This document shows, one piece after another, positions 51,586 through 60,360 of a stretch of DNA of 64,000 nucleotides. The translations under genes and the position numbers were made by a program. The DNA comes from an uncultured Flavobacteriaceae bacterium (GTDB taxonomy: Bacteria > Bacteroidota > Bacteroidia > Flavobacteriales > Flavobacteriaceae). Within the stretch, counting starts at the first letter, position 1; every line of letters starts with the position of its first letter. Where the stretch lies: positions 124,001 to 188,000 of the forward strand of contig CANLUH010000003.1 of NCBI GenBank assembly GCA_947494205.1, read 5' to 3'. A model generated the notes under the pieces. The model saw nothing but the letters and a program-made list of their open reading frames with translations, was not told the origin of the DNA and ran no database searches.

Positions 51586-52914
51586 ATGTATGGAGAACAA
51601 ATTCAAGAACCACAAGGTTATTATGGAAAAAATGAAATAGAAACAGAAAGCGAGAAGTTTAACTTCTCGCATTTTGGAAACATAAATGATTTAGGGTTAC
51701 AAATTGAGCCTACGGAATTTATAGAATATGAAGTCCAACAAGGTGAAACTTTATACTATTTGGCAGGTTTTTTTAAATGCAGTGTACAACAAATTTTAGA
51801 ATTAAATAGTGATATAGATATAGACAAAAAGATAATTCGGGCTGGTGAAAAAATAAAGATTCCTTATACTAAAGAATTTGAAATTGCTGCTATGAGTCAT
51901 ATTGAAGGTGACTTGAGTTATTTTTTAGAAAATATTAGAAAAAATAAATCATACGAAGAATTATTAGAAGATCTTTTTAATAAAAAAATGTCTTTTATTG
52001 GTGCACAATTGGAAGCTTTAGATATTTTTAAAACAACTATCACTATTCCTAATATAAACGAGTTAATTCAGAAATCCGCAGGAGAAATCTTTATTAAGAA
52101 TATAGCAGCAAAAGTTAAAGATGAACTAACAGATTTATTTATAAAGGATCTTCCAATCGCTAGTGAGGCATATTCTCTTATAGAATCTTTTATTGTTGAT
52201 GTAGAAGAGGAACAGAAAAGGTTTATTGATGCAAATGAGCAGTATCAAATGAAGACTATTATAATAAAATGGCAAACTACGTTGGCTGATATAAGAAACA
52301 AACTATTATTTGATAAAACTCCATCAATAAAGAATAGGGTAAAGGTATATGAAAATTTAAATTCAAATGATTATCGTGATTTACTTTATGCTAATATCTA
52401 TTCACAAATAAATAAATATGAATTAAATAGAAGGCTTATTGAAACACGCTATGCATTTTTAAATTTGATTACTCAATGGATAAATGATTCTAGTTTCTAC
52501 TTTAAAGATTATTCAATCATGAAACAGGGTTTTAAAGACTCATATGTTTTATTTGGAATAAAGTTTAATGAGTTAAAACCCACATTAACAAGTTTTATTA
52601 TTAATTGCCCTTTTGCAAAAGAAATTGCTGCGCAATTGATTGTTTACTTTCCAGAAGGAGTTGATTTAAATTATTTTTTAGAATGTAGATTAATATCTAG
52701 ATGGGAAAGGAATGGTTGCCAAGTGGATTATTCTTATGAGCCTAAGAATAAAAAGTATGATACAAATTACAGCTGTTTATATATTTTTTCTCCTAAAAAT
52801 GATGAGCAAAAAGAAGCGTTGGAAAAGAAAATTAGAACTGAATATTTAGTCATAATTGATGCTATAAAAGATAAAAAATTTCCAACTATTAAAAACATTA
52901 GAGGTAAAGATTAA
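51586..52914 (+). CDS. LysM-domain protein of unknown function
   Basis: A 442-residue protein, start at 51586, two bases after the previous stop; an alternative ATG at 51574 overlaps it by 10 bases. A LysM domain lies at about 44-95 (YEVQQGETLYYLAG, then LELNSDIDIDKKI and GEKIKIPYT). The rest (about 110-440) is helical and has no family I recognise. There is no signal peptide, which is unusual for a peptidoglycan-binding LysM protein but usual for LysM proteins in phage tails and contractile injection systems. Co-transcribed with the 965-residue protein. Confidence 0.7.
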   Translation: MYGEQIQEPQGYYGKNEIETESEKFNFSHFGNINDLGLQIEPTEFIEYEVQQGETLYYLAGFFKCSVQQILELNSDIDIDKKIIRAGEKIKIPYTKEFEIAAMSHIEGDLSYFLENIRKNKSYEELLEDLFNKKMSFIGAQLEALDIFKTTITIPNINELIQKSAGEIFIKNIAAKVKDELTDLFIKDLPIASEAYSLIESFIVDVEEEQKRFIDANEQYQMKTIIIKWQTTLADIRNKLLFDKTPSIKNRVKVYENLNSNDYRDLLYANIYSQINKYELNRRLIETRYAFLNLITQWINDSSFYFKDYSIMKQGFKDSYVLFGIKFNELKPTLTSFIINCPFAKEIAAQLIVYFPEGVDLNYFLECRLISRWERNGCQVDYSYEPKNKKYDTNYSCLYIFSPKNDEQKEALEKKIRTEYLVIIDAIKDKKFPTIKNIRGKD

Positions 52915-52960
52915 ATTATATTATAAGTAGTATCTTTTTCTTTAATATTTATAATGAACT

Positions 52961-53001
52961 AAAAAGCTGCAAGTTTCGAAATTAAACTTGCAGCTTTTTT
53001 T
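52961..53001. terminator. bidirectional terminator
   Basis: GCTGCAAGTTT (52966-52976) pairs perfectly with AAACTTGCAGC (52984-52994) around a 7-base loop, preceded by A5 and followed by T7. It separates the LysM gene (plus) from the convergent aceA (minus). Confidence 0.9.
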
Positions 53002-53015
53002 GCTTTACCCTTATT

Positions 53016-54647
53016 TTAATAAGCAGGAACAAAATCGTTAGCTACGGTTTTTATTACCGTTTTCTCTTCAAATTGATTTGAAGTGTTTTTTGTACCTCCA
53101 GCTTTTAAAGCATTTTCCCCAGCAAAAAATGTTTTATGGTCATCGCCAAGATCAGAACCAGCCATTCTTTGGTGTTTTACACAAGCTACACCTTTTCGGA
53201 TTTCTTGCCTTTGTACCTCTTTTACATAAGCTAACATGCCATCGTTTCCAAAATAGTGCTCTGTTAAATCATTCATATGTAATGCTGTGGTATGATAAGT
53301 TGGCAGTGTAATTAAGTGGTGAAAAATGCCTGCTTCTCTTGCGCCATCTACTTGGAATGTTTTTATTTTTTGGTCAGCTCTAAAACATAATTCAGAACCG
53401 TCGTATTGCGCATCCATTAAATTATTTCTGTCGTAAGCAGTCATGTTTTCACCTTCTTCTAACATCTCATCATACGCTTGATTTCTAAAGTTTAAAGTCC
53501 AATTAAAAGAAGGAGAATTATTATATACCAATTTAGCATTTGGTACAACGCTTTTAATACGGTTCACCATGTTTGCAATTTGCTTCACGTTTGGCGTTGG
53601 GGTTTCAATCCATAATAAATCTGCTCCGTTTTGCAAGCTTGTAATACAGTCTAAAACCACGCGATCTATATTAGAGCCTTTTTTAAATTTATATAAGCCG
53701 TTAGCTAATCGTACTGGACGCACTAATTTATCATCTCTTTTAAGGAGTACATCGTCTTCTTTAGCCTCGTGTATAGCAATCTCTTCTGCTTCTACAAAGG
53801 CTAAATACTGAGAGGCTAAATCCCCAGATTTTTCACTTACAGGTAGTTTTTGAGTTAAACCAGCGCCTTCCGAGTCTGTTCTAGCTACTATAATACCATC
53901 TTCTACACCTAATTCTAAAAAAGCATATCTAATAGCGTTTAGTTTTGCAATAAAATCTTCATGCGGTACCGTTACTTTTCCATCTTGATGGCCACATTGC
54001 TTGGCATCTGAAACTTGATTTTCTATCTGGATAGCACATGCTCCAGCCTGTATCATCTGTTTTGCTAATAGATAAGTTGCCTCCTCATTACCAAAACCAG
54101 CATCTATATCTGCAATAATAGGAACGATATGGGTTTCGAAATTATCAATCTCATGTTGTACATCTTCACCATTATCTAATCTTCTAAACAAGTCGTTTAA
54201 TTCTATGGCATCTGCTTGACGTAAAAAATCATAAATTTCTTTAATTAATCCTGGAACAACTGTTTTTTCATGGATAGATTGATCTGGTAGTGGTCCAAAT
54301 TCCGATCGTAATGCTGCAACCATCCACCCAGAAAGGTATAAGTACTTTTTATCGGTAGTTTTATGGTGTTTTTTAACAGCAATCATTTTTTGCTGAGCCA
54401 CAAAACCATGCCAGCAACCAAGAGATTGTGTGTATTTAGATGAGTCTGCATCATACTCCTTCATGTCTTTTCTCATGATAGATGCAGTATATTTAGCAAT
54501 GTCTAGTCCTGTTTTAAAACGATTTTGGGTAGCCATTCTTGCTGCATTTTTAGGGTTTATAGCATGCCATGTATTGCCATACTTTTCTTTAAGTGATGTT
54601 AAAGCTTGTAATGCAGATTGATAATTACTTTGTGCTAAATTTTTCAT
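53016..54647 (-). CDS. aceA: isocitrate lyase
   Basis: Splits isocitrate into glyoxylate and succinate, the first step of the glyoxylate shunt. 543 residues, the long form of the family. The active-site loop is K-Q-C218-G-H instead of the more common K-K-C-G-H; the neighbouring IIADIDAGFGNEEATYLLAK and ARTDSEGA segments are standard. Second gene of the aceB-aceA pair, with an 85-base gap that includes a strong hairpin. Confidence 0.95.
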   Translation of the reverse strand: MKNLAQSNYQSALQALTSLKEKYGNTWHAINPKNAARMATQNRFKTGLDIAKYTASIMRKDMKEYDADSSKYTQSLGCWHGFVAQQKMIAVKKHHKTTDKKYLYLSGWMVAALRSEFGPLPDQSIHEKTVVPGLIKEIYDFLRQADAIELNDLFRRLDNGEDVQHEIDNFETHIVPIIADIDAGFGNEEATYLLAKQMIQAGACAIQIENQVSDAKQCGHQDGKVTVPHEDFIAKLNAIRYAFLELGVEDGIIVARTDSEGAGLTQKLPVSEKSGDLASQYLAFVEAEEIAIHEAKEDDVLLKRDDKLVRPVRLANGLYKFKKGSNIDRVVLDCITSLQNGADLLWIETPTPNVKQIANMVNRIKSVVPNAKLVYNNSPSFNWTLNFRNQAYDEMLEEGENMTAYDRNNLMDAQYDGSELCFRADQKIKTFQVDGAREAGIFHHLITLPTYHTTALHMNDLTEHYFGNDGMLAYVKEVQRQEIRKGVACVKHQRMAGSDLGDDHKTFFAGENALKAGGTKNTSNQFEEKTVIKTVANDFVPAY

Positions 54648-54694
54648 AATTTCGCTTTTAATTATTAAGGTTTTTCTAAGATTTTGATAATGAC

Positions 54695-54725
54695 GTCTCG
54701 TTAACTATTGCCGTAGTTGCGAGAC
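54695..54725 (-). other. hairpin between aceB and aceA
   Basis: GTCTCG (54695-54700) pairs with CGAGAC (54720-54725), and AACTA (54703-54707) with TAGTT (54714-54718), separated by small bulges. On the minus strand it is preceded by eight A and followed by GTCATT, so it is not a terminator for aceB. It may shape the message between the two genes. Confidence 0.5.
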
Positions 54726-54732
54726 ATTTTTT

Positions 54733-56331
54733 TTATATGTGGTTATATGCAGGTAGTGTTAAAAACTCATTAAATGTTTTTGCTAAAACGAGCGTGTTAA
54801 ACAGTTCGAAAGCCAATTTAAATTTGCTGTTTTTTATGTTTTCTTCTCCATATTCGGTGATAATCTTTTCAACTTCATCATCGAATAATTCTAAGTAAAG
54901 TTGCGTGTTTAGTTGTCTTCCGTCTTCAAGTGTAACTTCATTTTTTAACCATTGCCATACTTGTGTTCTAGATATTTCGGCAGTAGCAGCGTCTTCCATT
55001 AAATTATAAAGTGCTACAGCACCATGGCCACGTAACCAAGCTTCGGTATATAAAATACCAACATTAATATTTTTTCTAATTCCTGCTTCTGTAATAGTAC
55101 CTTCAGGAAGTTTAACTAAATCTTGCTCTGTTATTTTTATATCATCTCTAGTAACATGTAATTGGTTTGGCGTTGGCATGTGTTTATTAAACTCAGTCAT
55201 AGCTACAGAAACTAATGCTGGGTGAGCTACCCAAGTACCGTCGTGCCCGTTTTTAACTTCACGTTCTTTATCTAACCTTACTTTTTCTAAAGCAGCGGTG
55301 TTAGCTTTTTCATTGTTTTTAATAGGAATTTGTGCAGCCATGCCTCCAATAGCTAGGATACCTCTTTTATGGCATCGTTGAATAACAAGTTTGGAATAGG
55401 CATCCATAAAAGGTGTAGTCATTGTAACTTGGTCACGATTGGGCACAACGAAATTTTTATGATTTCTAAATTTTTTGATATATGAAAATATATAATCCCA
55501 ACGTCCACAATTTAAACCTACAATATGATCTTTAAGTTCGAAAATAATTTCATCTAATTGAAAACTAGCAGTAATAGTTTCAACTAAAACCGTTGCTTTA
55601 AAAGTGCCTTCAGGAATATTAAGGTAGTTTTGCGCAAATACAAAAACAGCATTCCACCAACGGGCTTCTGTATAATGTTCCAATTTAGGAAGATAAAAGT
55701 ATGGAGCCGTACCATTTTCTAGCATCACTTTTGTATTGTGAAACACGTAGAGGCCAAAATCTACTAAGCTACCAGAAGCTTCTTCATTATTTATTATAAT
55801 ATGTTTTTCGTTAAGGTGTAATCCTCTAGGTCTTACCAGAAGCGTCGCTATATTGTCCTTTAATTGATATGTCTTTTGTCTTTTTGTATCTACTAATGCA
55901 ATTGTTTTTTTATTAGCATCTATAAGGTTTTGTTGTCCTTGAATGCAGTTTTCCCAAGAAGGCGCATTGCTATCTTCTAAGTCTGCCATAAAGGTTTTTG
56001 CTCCAGAGTTTAGAGCATTTATAATCATTTTTCTGTCTACCGGTCCAGTAATTTCTACACGTCTATCTATAAGATCGTGAGGGATATTACCAGCGGTCCA
56101 GTCTCCTTCTCTAATCGTTTTTGTTTCTTCTGGAAATTGAGGAAACTTTCCGCTATCGAAAATCTTTTGCTGTGTCTCACGATTTTTTAATAAGGTTAAC
56201 CGTTTTGCATTGAAGTTTTCATGAAGAGCAGTAATAAATTCTAAAGCTTCATCAGTTAAAATTTCTGGATAATAGTTTTTTACAGAACTAGCGAACTGAA
56301 CTTTAGGTTGTTTTAAAAGAGTATGTTCCAT
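54733..56331 (-). CDS. aceB: malate synthase A
   Basis: Condenses glyoxylate with acetyl-CoA to malate, completing the glyoxylate shunt. 532 residues, standard for the A isoform. Landmarks are TFMADLEDSNAPSWENCIQG, LNCGRWDYIFSYIK and the C-terminal NVGILYTEAWLRGHGAVALY. The frame begins earlier at 56355, but the family start is the ATG at 56331 (MEHTLLKQPKVQFAS). Divergent from the RamB/ScfR-like regulator over a perfect palindrome. Confidence 0.95.
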   Translation of the reverse strand: MEHTLLKQPKVQFASSVKNYYPEILTDEALEFITALHENFNAKRLTLLKNRETQQKIFDSGKFPQFPEETKTIREGDWTAGNIPHDLIDRRVEITGPVDRKMIINALNSGAKTFMADLEDSNAPSWENCIQGQQNLIDANKKTIALVDTKRQKTYQLKDNIATLLVRPRGLHLNEKHIIINNEEASGSLVDFGLYVFHNTKVMLENGTAPYFYLPKLEHYTEARWWNAVFVFAQNYLNIPEGTFKATVLVETITASFQLDEIIFELKDHIVGLNCGRWDYIFSYIKKFRNHKNFVVPNRDQVTMTTPFMDAYSKLVIQRCHKRGILAIGGMAAQIPIKNNEKANTAALEKVRLDKEREVKNGHDGTWVAHPALVSVAMTEFNKHMPTPNQLHVTRDDIKITEQDLVKLPEGTITEAGIRKNINVGILYTEAWLRGHGAVALYNLMEDAATAEISRTQVWQWLKNEVTLEDGRQLNTQLYLELFDDEVEKIITEYGEENIKNSKFKLAFELFNTLVLAKTFNEFLTLPAYNHI

Positions 56332-56382
56332 GGTCTTAATTTTTTTACACCACAATATTAAAACAAAGATTTTAAAAAAACA

Positions 56383-56396
56383 AGCGAACGTTCGCT
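56383..56396. promoter_or_regulatory. palindromic operator between aceB and its regulator
   Basis: AGCGAACGTTCGCT is a perfect 14-bp palindrome. Further TTCGC half-sites are at 56408-56412 and 56426-56430. It lies 52 bases upstream of the aceB ATG and 64 bases upstream of the regulator ATG. Confidence 0.65.
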
Positions 56397-56414
56397 AAAA
56401 GTTTTTTTTCGCTT

Positions 56415-56447
56415 TTTGTTTTACATTCGCAAAAATGATTATTTTTG
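56415..56447 (+). promoter_or_regulatory. promoter of the RamB/ScfR-like regulator
   Basis: TTTG (56415-56418) and TATTTTTG (56440-56447) are separated by 21 bases, a good match to TTTG-N19/20-TAnnTTTG. The ATG at 56460 follows 12 bases after the -7 box, so the leader is very short. The TTG used by the longest frame (56445) is inside the box. Confidence 0.62.
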
Positions 56448-56459
56448 CTTTTAATAATT

Positions 56460-57938
56460 ATGGAACAAGACTATATAAAACTCATATTTGGTTTAAAACT
56501 TAAACAAATACGTACCGATAAAAATTTATCGTTATTTGGTTTGTCTAAACTTTCGGGTTTATCAAAATCGTATTTAAACGAAATAGAAAAAGGGAAGAAA
56601 TACCCGAAGCCAGATAAAATTGCTATTCTTTCTGAGAAATTAGACGTGCCTTATGATCAAATGGTGTCTCTAAAACTGGATAAAAATCTAGCACCAATAG
56701 GAGAATTGCTACAATCTAAAATTTTAAAGGAAATCCCTCTAGAATTATTTGGTATTAAAGAAAGTAATTTAATAGATATTATTGCTAATGCACCAGCAAA
56801 AGTAAATGCATTTATTAGTACTATTATAGAAATAGCGCAGCATTATAGCTTTAGTAGAGAAAGTTTCTTTCTTGCATCTGTACGCTCATACCAAGAAGCA
56901 AATAATAATTATTTTGACGATTTAGAGCAGCAGGTTTTAAAGTTTTCGAAAGCTTATCAAGTAGATTTATCTAAGCCAATAACATCTAAAGAGATAGAAG
57001 ATATTTTAGTTGAAGAATACGGATATAGTATTAAAGAAAATGAATTAGATAAGCATGAGGCTTTAGAGAATTTGCGTTCTGTTTTTGTACCTAAAACGAA
57101 AACATTATTACTGGCAAGCGGAATAGATGAGGCACAGCGAGTTTTTATTTATGCTAAGGAGATTGCTTATAATTTTTTAGAGATTACAGATCGATTATAT
57201 ACTTTTCCATGGATAAAGTTTGAAGTATTTGAGCAGGTGCTTAATAATTTTTATGCATCATATTTTGCAGGAGCTTTAATTATACCTAAACAGAAGTTAA
57301 CATTAAAATTAGAAACTGTTTTCGAAAAAGAAGTGTTTAATAAAGCCCAATTTGTTGCTATTTTAGAATCTTTTAATGCTTCTCCTGAATCGTTTTACCA
57401 GCGGCTAACTAATATTTTACCCAAAGCCTTTAATCTTCAGAATTTATTCTTTTTGAGATTTACCCATAAGGCAGGTAGCGAAAGGTTTTATTTAAAAAAA
57501 GAATTGCATTTATCGCATCAACATTCACCGCACGCTAATGAAACTAATGAACATTACTGTAGGCGTTGGGTGTCTTTAAAAGTTTTAAAAGATATTAGTA
57601 AAAGTAAAAAGACACATGAGTTCGATGTACAAATTTCTAATTACGATAGTGATAATACTAAGTATTTAGTATTGTCTTCTGCAACTAAAGACCCTTTTAA
57701 AGACAATCAATATCGCAGTATAAGTGTAGGCTTGCTAATAAATAAACAATTAGAGCGAAAAATTAAATTTTTAAAAGATAAAAATATTACTGTAAAAAAC
57801 GTTGGTGTAACTTGCGAACGTTGTGCTATTAAAGATTGTAGTATAAGGCAAGCACCAGCGGTTGTTTTGGAAAAAGCAGCAAAAAATAAAAAAACAGAAA
57901 AGATTGTAGAAGCTTTAAATACAAAGTTTGAATTTTAA
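56460..57938 (+). CDS. RamB/ScfR-like short-chain acyl transcriptional regulator
   Basis: A 492-residue regulator with an XRE helix-turn-helix at about 5-65 (LKLKQIRTDKNLSLFGLSKL, then SKSYLNEIEKGKKYPKP). The long C-terminal region has the family's IrrE-like and DUF2083-like parts: EAQRVFIYAKEIAYNF, YFAGALIIP, and a C-terminal Cys group GVTCERCAIKDCSIR. RamB and ScfR-type regulators control acetate, propionate and glyoxylate-shunt genes. Divergent location next to aceB-aceA supports that role. Start chosen at 56460. Confidence 0.9.
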   Translation: MEQDYIKLIFGLKLKQIRTDKNLSLFGLSKLSGLSKSYLNEIEKGKKYPKPDKIAILSEKLDVPYDQMVSLKLDKNLAPIGELLQSKILKEIPLELFGIKESNLIDIIANAPAKVNAFISTIIEIAQHYSFSRESFFLASVRSYQEANNNYFDDLEQQVLKFSKAYQVDLSKPITSKEIEDILVEEYGYSIKENELDKHEALENLRSVFVPKTKTLLLASGIDEAQRVFIYAKEIAYNFLEITDRLYTFPWIKFEVFEQVLNNFYASYFAGALIIPKQKLTLKLETVFEKEVFNKAQFVAILESFNASPESFYQRLTNILPKAFNLQNLFFLRFTHKAGSERFYLKKELHLSHQHSPHANETNEHYCRRWVSLKVLKDISKSKKTHEFDVQISNYDSDNTKYLVLSSATKDPFKDNQYRSISVGLLINKQLERKIKFLKDKNITVKNVGVTCERCAIKDCSIRQAPAVVLEKAAKNKKTEKIVEALNTKFEF

Positions 57939-57970
57939 CTAAGTTTAGCTTTGTATAACTATAAAAATAA

Positions 57971-58008
57971 AGAAGCTACCTAAAATTACTTTTTAGGTAG
58001 CCTCTTTT
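57971..58008. terminator. bidirectional terminator
   Basis: GCTACCTAAAA (57975-57985) pairs with TTTTAGGTAGC (57991-58001), loop of 5, with an A-rich left and TCTTTTAT right side. It separates the regulator (plus) from the convergent aminopeptidase gene (minus). Confidence 0.85.
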
Positions 58009-58018
58009 ATTATTATTA

Positions 58019-59311
58019 TTAAGAATTCATAATATCCTCAATCTCATCGGCTTCAATAGGAATATTACGCATTAAATTAAAAGGATCTCCGTTTTCTTGT
58101 ATTACCACATCGTCCTCTAAACGAATACCAAACCCTTCATCAGGAATATAAATACCAGGTTCTACAGTAAATACCATATTGGCTTGCATCGGTTCGGTTA
58201 AAATACCATAATCATGCGTGTCTAATCCCATGTGGTGAGACGTACCATGCATAAAATATTTTTTATAAGCTGGCCAGTTTGGATCTTCATTTTGTACATC
58301 GGCTTTATCAATTAAACCTAAACCAAGTAATTCACTCGTCATTAATTTACCTACCTCTACGTGGTAATCTGCCCAAATAGTTCCAGGAGTTAATAGTTTT
58401 GTTGCAGCATTTTTTACTCTATTAACAGCATTATAAACCTCTTTTTGTCTGGCAGTAAATGTTCCAGATACAGGAATAGTACGCGACATATCGCTAGAAT
58501 AATTAGCATACTCTGCACCAACATCTAATAGTATTAAATCACCGGCTTTACACTGCTGATTATTTTCTATATAATGCAATACATTAGCGTTATTACCAGA
58601 AGCTACAATGGGTGTGTAAGCGAATTTTTTAGAACGATTTCTTAAAAACTCGTGCATAAACTCTGCTTCAATTTCAAACTCCCAAACATCAGGTTTTACA
58701 AAGTTTAAAATGCGACGGAAGCCTTTTTCAGTAATATCACAAGCCTTTTGTATTAAATCTAATTCAATTGGATCCTTTACAGAGCGTAAACGTTGTAAAA
58801 TAGGATTACTTTTTGCTACACGATGCGCAGGATATTTATCTTTTAACCATTTTGTAAAACGGTCTTCGCGAGTTTCAGTTTCCACATTAGCACGGTAATG
58901 CTCGTTAGTATTAATATATACGGTTTCGCATTGCGACATAATTTCTGCCATAACCTTATGCAAATCCTGTAACCAATACACGGTTTTTATACCACTTGTA
59001 GTAAAAGCCGCATCTTTAGTTAGTTTTTCGCCTTCCCAAACAGCAATATGTTCGTTAGTTTCTTTTAGAAACAATAGTTCACGATTTTTCGGATTGGGAC
59101 AATCTGGAAATAATACTAATATACTTTCTTCTTGGTCTACACCGCTTAAGAAAAAGATGTCTCTGTGCTGCTCAAACGGTAAGGTACTATCTGCGCTTAC
59201 TGGGTAAATATCGTTAGAGTTAAAAACAGCGATACTACTCGGTTGCATTTTTGCAGCAAAGTTTTTACGGTTTTTAACAAAGAGGCTACTGTCTATTCTG
59301 TGGTATTTCAT
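58019..59311 (-). CDS. pepP: Xaa-Pro aminopeptidase (aminopeptidase P family)
   Basis: A 430-residue M24 metallopeptidase that removes N-terminal residues before proline. An N-terminal creatinase-like domain (1-170) precedes the pita-bread domain with the metal ligands: Asp in LLDVGAEYANYSSDMSRT (two Asp), His in HGTSHHMGLDTHD, Glu in FTVEPGIY and Glu in RLEDDVVI. No signal peptide, so cytosolic. A GNAR-loop hairpin repeat lies just upstream at 59331. Confidence 0.93.
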   Translation of the reverse strand: MKYHRIDSSLFVKNRKNFAAKMQPSSIAVFNSNDIYPVSADSTLPFEQHRDIFFLSGVDQEESILVLFPDCPNPKNRELLFLKETNEHIAVWEGEKLTKDAAFTTSGIKTVYWLQDLHKVMAEIMSQCETVYINTNEHYRANVETETREDRFTKWLKDKYPAHRVAKSNPILQRLRSVKDPIELDLIQKACDITEKGFRRILNFVKPDVWEFEIEAEFMHEFLRNRSKKFAYTPIVASGNNANVLHYIENNQQCKAGDLILLDVGAEYANYSSDMSRTIPVSGTFTARQKEVYNAVNRVKNAATKLLTPGTIWADYHVEVGKLMTSELLGLGLIDKADVQNEDPNWPAYKKYFMHGTSHHMGLDTHDYGILTEPMQANMVFTVEPGIYIPDEGFGIRLEDDVVIQENGDPFNLMRNIPIEADEIEDIMNS

Positions 59312-59330
59312 AGATAAGTTATTTTAGTCA

Positions 59331-59348
59331 TTTCCTCGAAGGAGGAAA
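59331..59348. repeat. short hairpin repeat (GNAR-loop family), copy 5
   Basis: TTTCCTC (59331-59337) pairs with GAGGAAA (59342-59348) around GAAG, preceded by GTCA and followed by TCTTAGA. It has the same outline and loop as copy 4 but a different, compensating stem, and lies 20 bases upstream of pepP. Confidence 0.75.
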
Positions 59349-59416
59349 TCTTAGATTTATAAAAGGTTTACCCAAAAATAAATAAATACGCTGTGTAATC
59401 TAGTAGCCATTTGGCA

Positions 59417-60001
59417 CTATTTTATGTTTTTACGAATTCGGCTCATGTGTCTTGAGGAAATACCTAAAAAAGAAGCTAAATAATGTAATGGCACTTTTTG
59501 AAGTAATTCGGGCTCGTTAAATAGTAGTTTTTTATAGCGCTCTTCAGGAGTTAACGTAAGTAAATCGATACGATAATCGTCGATTAGAAAAATCTGATTT
59601 TCAATTAAATTGTAGTAGAATGTATAAAACGCAGGGTTGTTTTTAATTAAATCATTAAAGGTTGCTAAGTCAATAACCCAAAGTTTGCAATCGCTTAAAG
59701 CACGGATGCTTTTTCGAGACGGCACCTGATTTTTAAAACTGTTTAAAGCTGAAGTTAATGAGTTTTTTAAAGCTAAATACGTTGTTTTTTCTTCGTTTGA
59801 AACCTTAATAGCGTGTTGTAAAATACCAGTTTCTATATAGCAGAAGTAGTTACAAATCTGTCCTTCTTCAACAAAAAAATCATTTTTATTTAATTCTAAA
59901 AAAGAGAAATGGTCTAAAATAGATGGAATGCGCTCTTGTAAAGCAGCGTCTTTAATAACCTGTTTTAAATAAAGTGCTAAATGTGTTTTTGAAATATTCA
60001 T
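59417..60001 (-). CDS. Crp/Fnr-family regulator
   Basis: A 194-residue regulator with an N-terminal cyclic-nucleotide-binding-like fold (NDFFVEEGQICNYFCYIETG) and a C-terminal winged helix (TPEERYKKLLF, then HYLASFLGISSRHMSRIRK). It lacks the Arg-Ser phosphate-binding motif of cAMP-binding Crp, so the ligand is probably different. Such single regulators are frequent in Bacteroidota; targets unknown. Confidence 0.88.
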   Translation of the reverse strand: MNISKTHLALYLKQVIKDAALQERIPSILDHFSFLELNKNDFFVEEGQICNYFCYIETGILQHAIKVSNEEKTTYLALKNSLTSALNSFKNQVPSRKSIRALSDCKLWVIDLATFNDLIKNNPAFYTFYYNLIENQIFLIDDYRIDLLTLTPEERYKKLLFNEPELLQKVPLHYLASFLGISSRHMSRIRKNIK

Positions 60002-60226
60002 TAAAGATGCTATGATTTCTCACATCGAATTTAAAAAGATAAATTCAATAAATGTTAATTATTAGAATAATAACGGTCTTTTCGTTTGGGAACTTTGTTA
60101 CTAAAATAACTTTTAATTACCTTTCATACCTTAATAGTATGAATCTGAAATATGAAGGGTTTTTAATTGAATTTAAATGGATATAAATAGTAATGTGTTT
60201 TCAAACATATTTATTATAGAAACCTT

Positions 60227-60294
60227 CAGTTCGAGTGATTTTGATACTTCGTCTGCGCTCAGTACAGGGTGAACGAAAAATCGTATCGAGAACT
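60227..60294. repeat. dispersed palindromic repeat with variable core, copy 2
   Basis: The flanks CAGTTCGAGTGATTTT and AAAAATCGTATCGAGAACT repeat those at 2786-2828, but the 33-base core between is unrelated and contains only a weak TTCGT/ACGAA pairing. It occupies most of the informative part of the 359-base gap 60002-60360; nothing else was identified there. Confidence 0.75.
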
Positions 60295-60360
60295 ATTTTA
60301 AATTGAATAGATAAACATATTAAACACCACTTCAAACAGATAAAACTAATACCATAACTA

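Noticed and set aside
48686-52914. Reading the two-gene unit as a prophage remnant
   Set aside because: No integrase, capsid, terminase, portal or att-like repeats nearby; the LysM and size alone are not enough.
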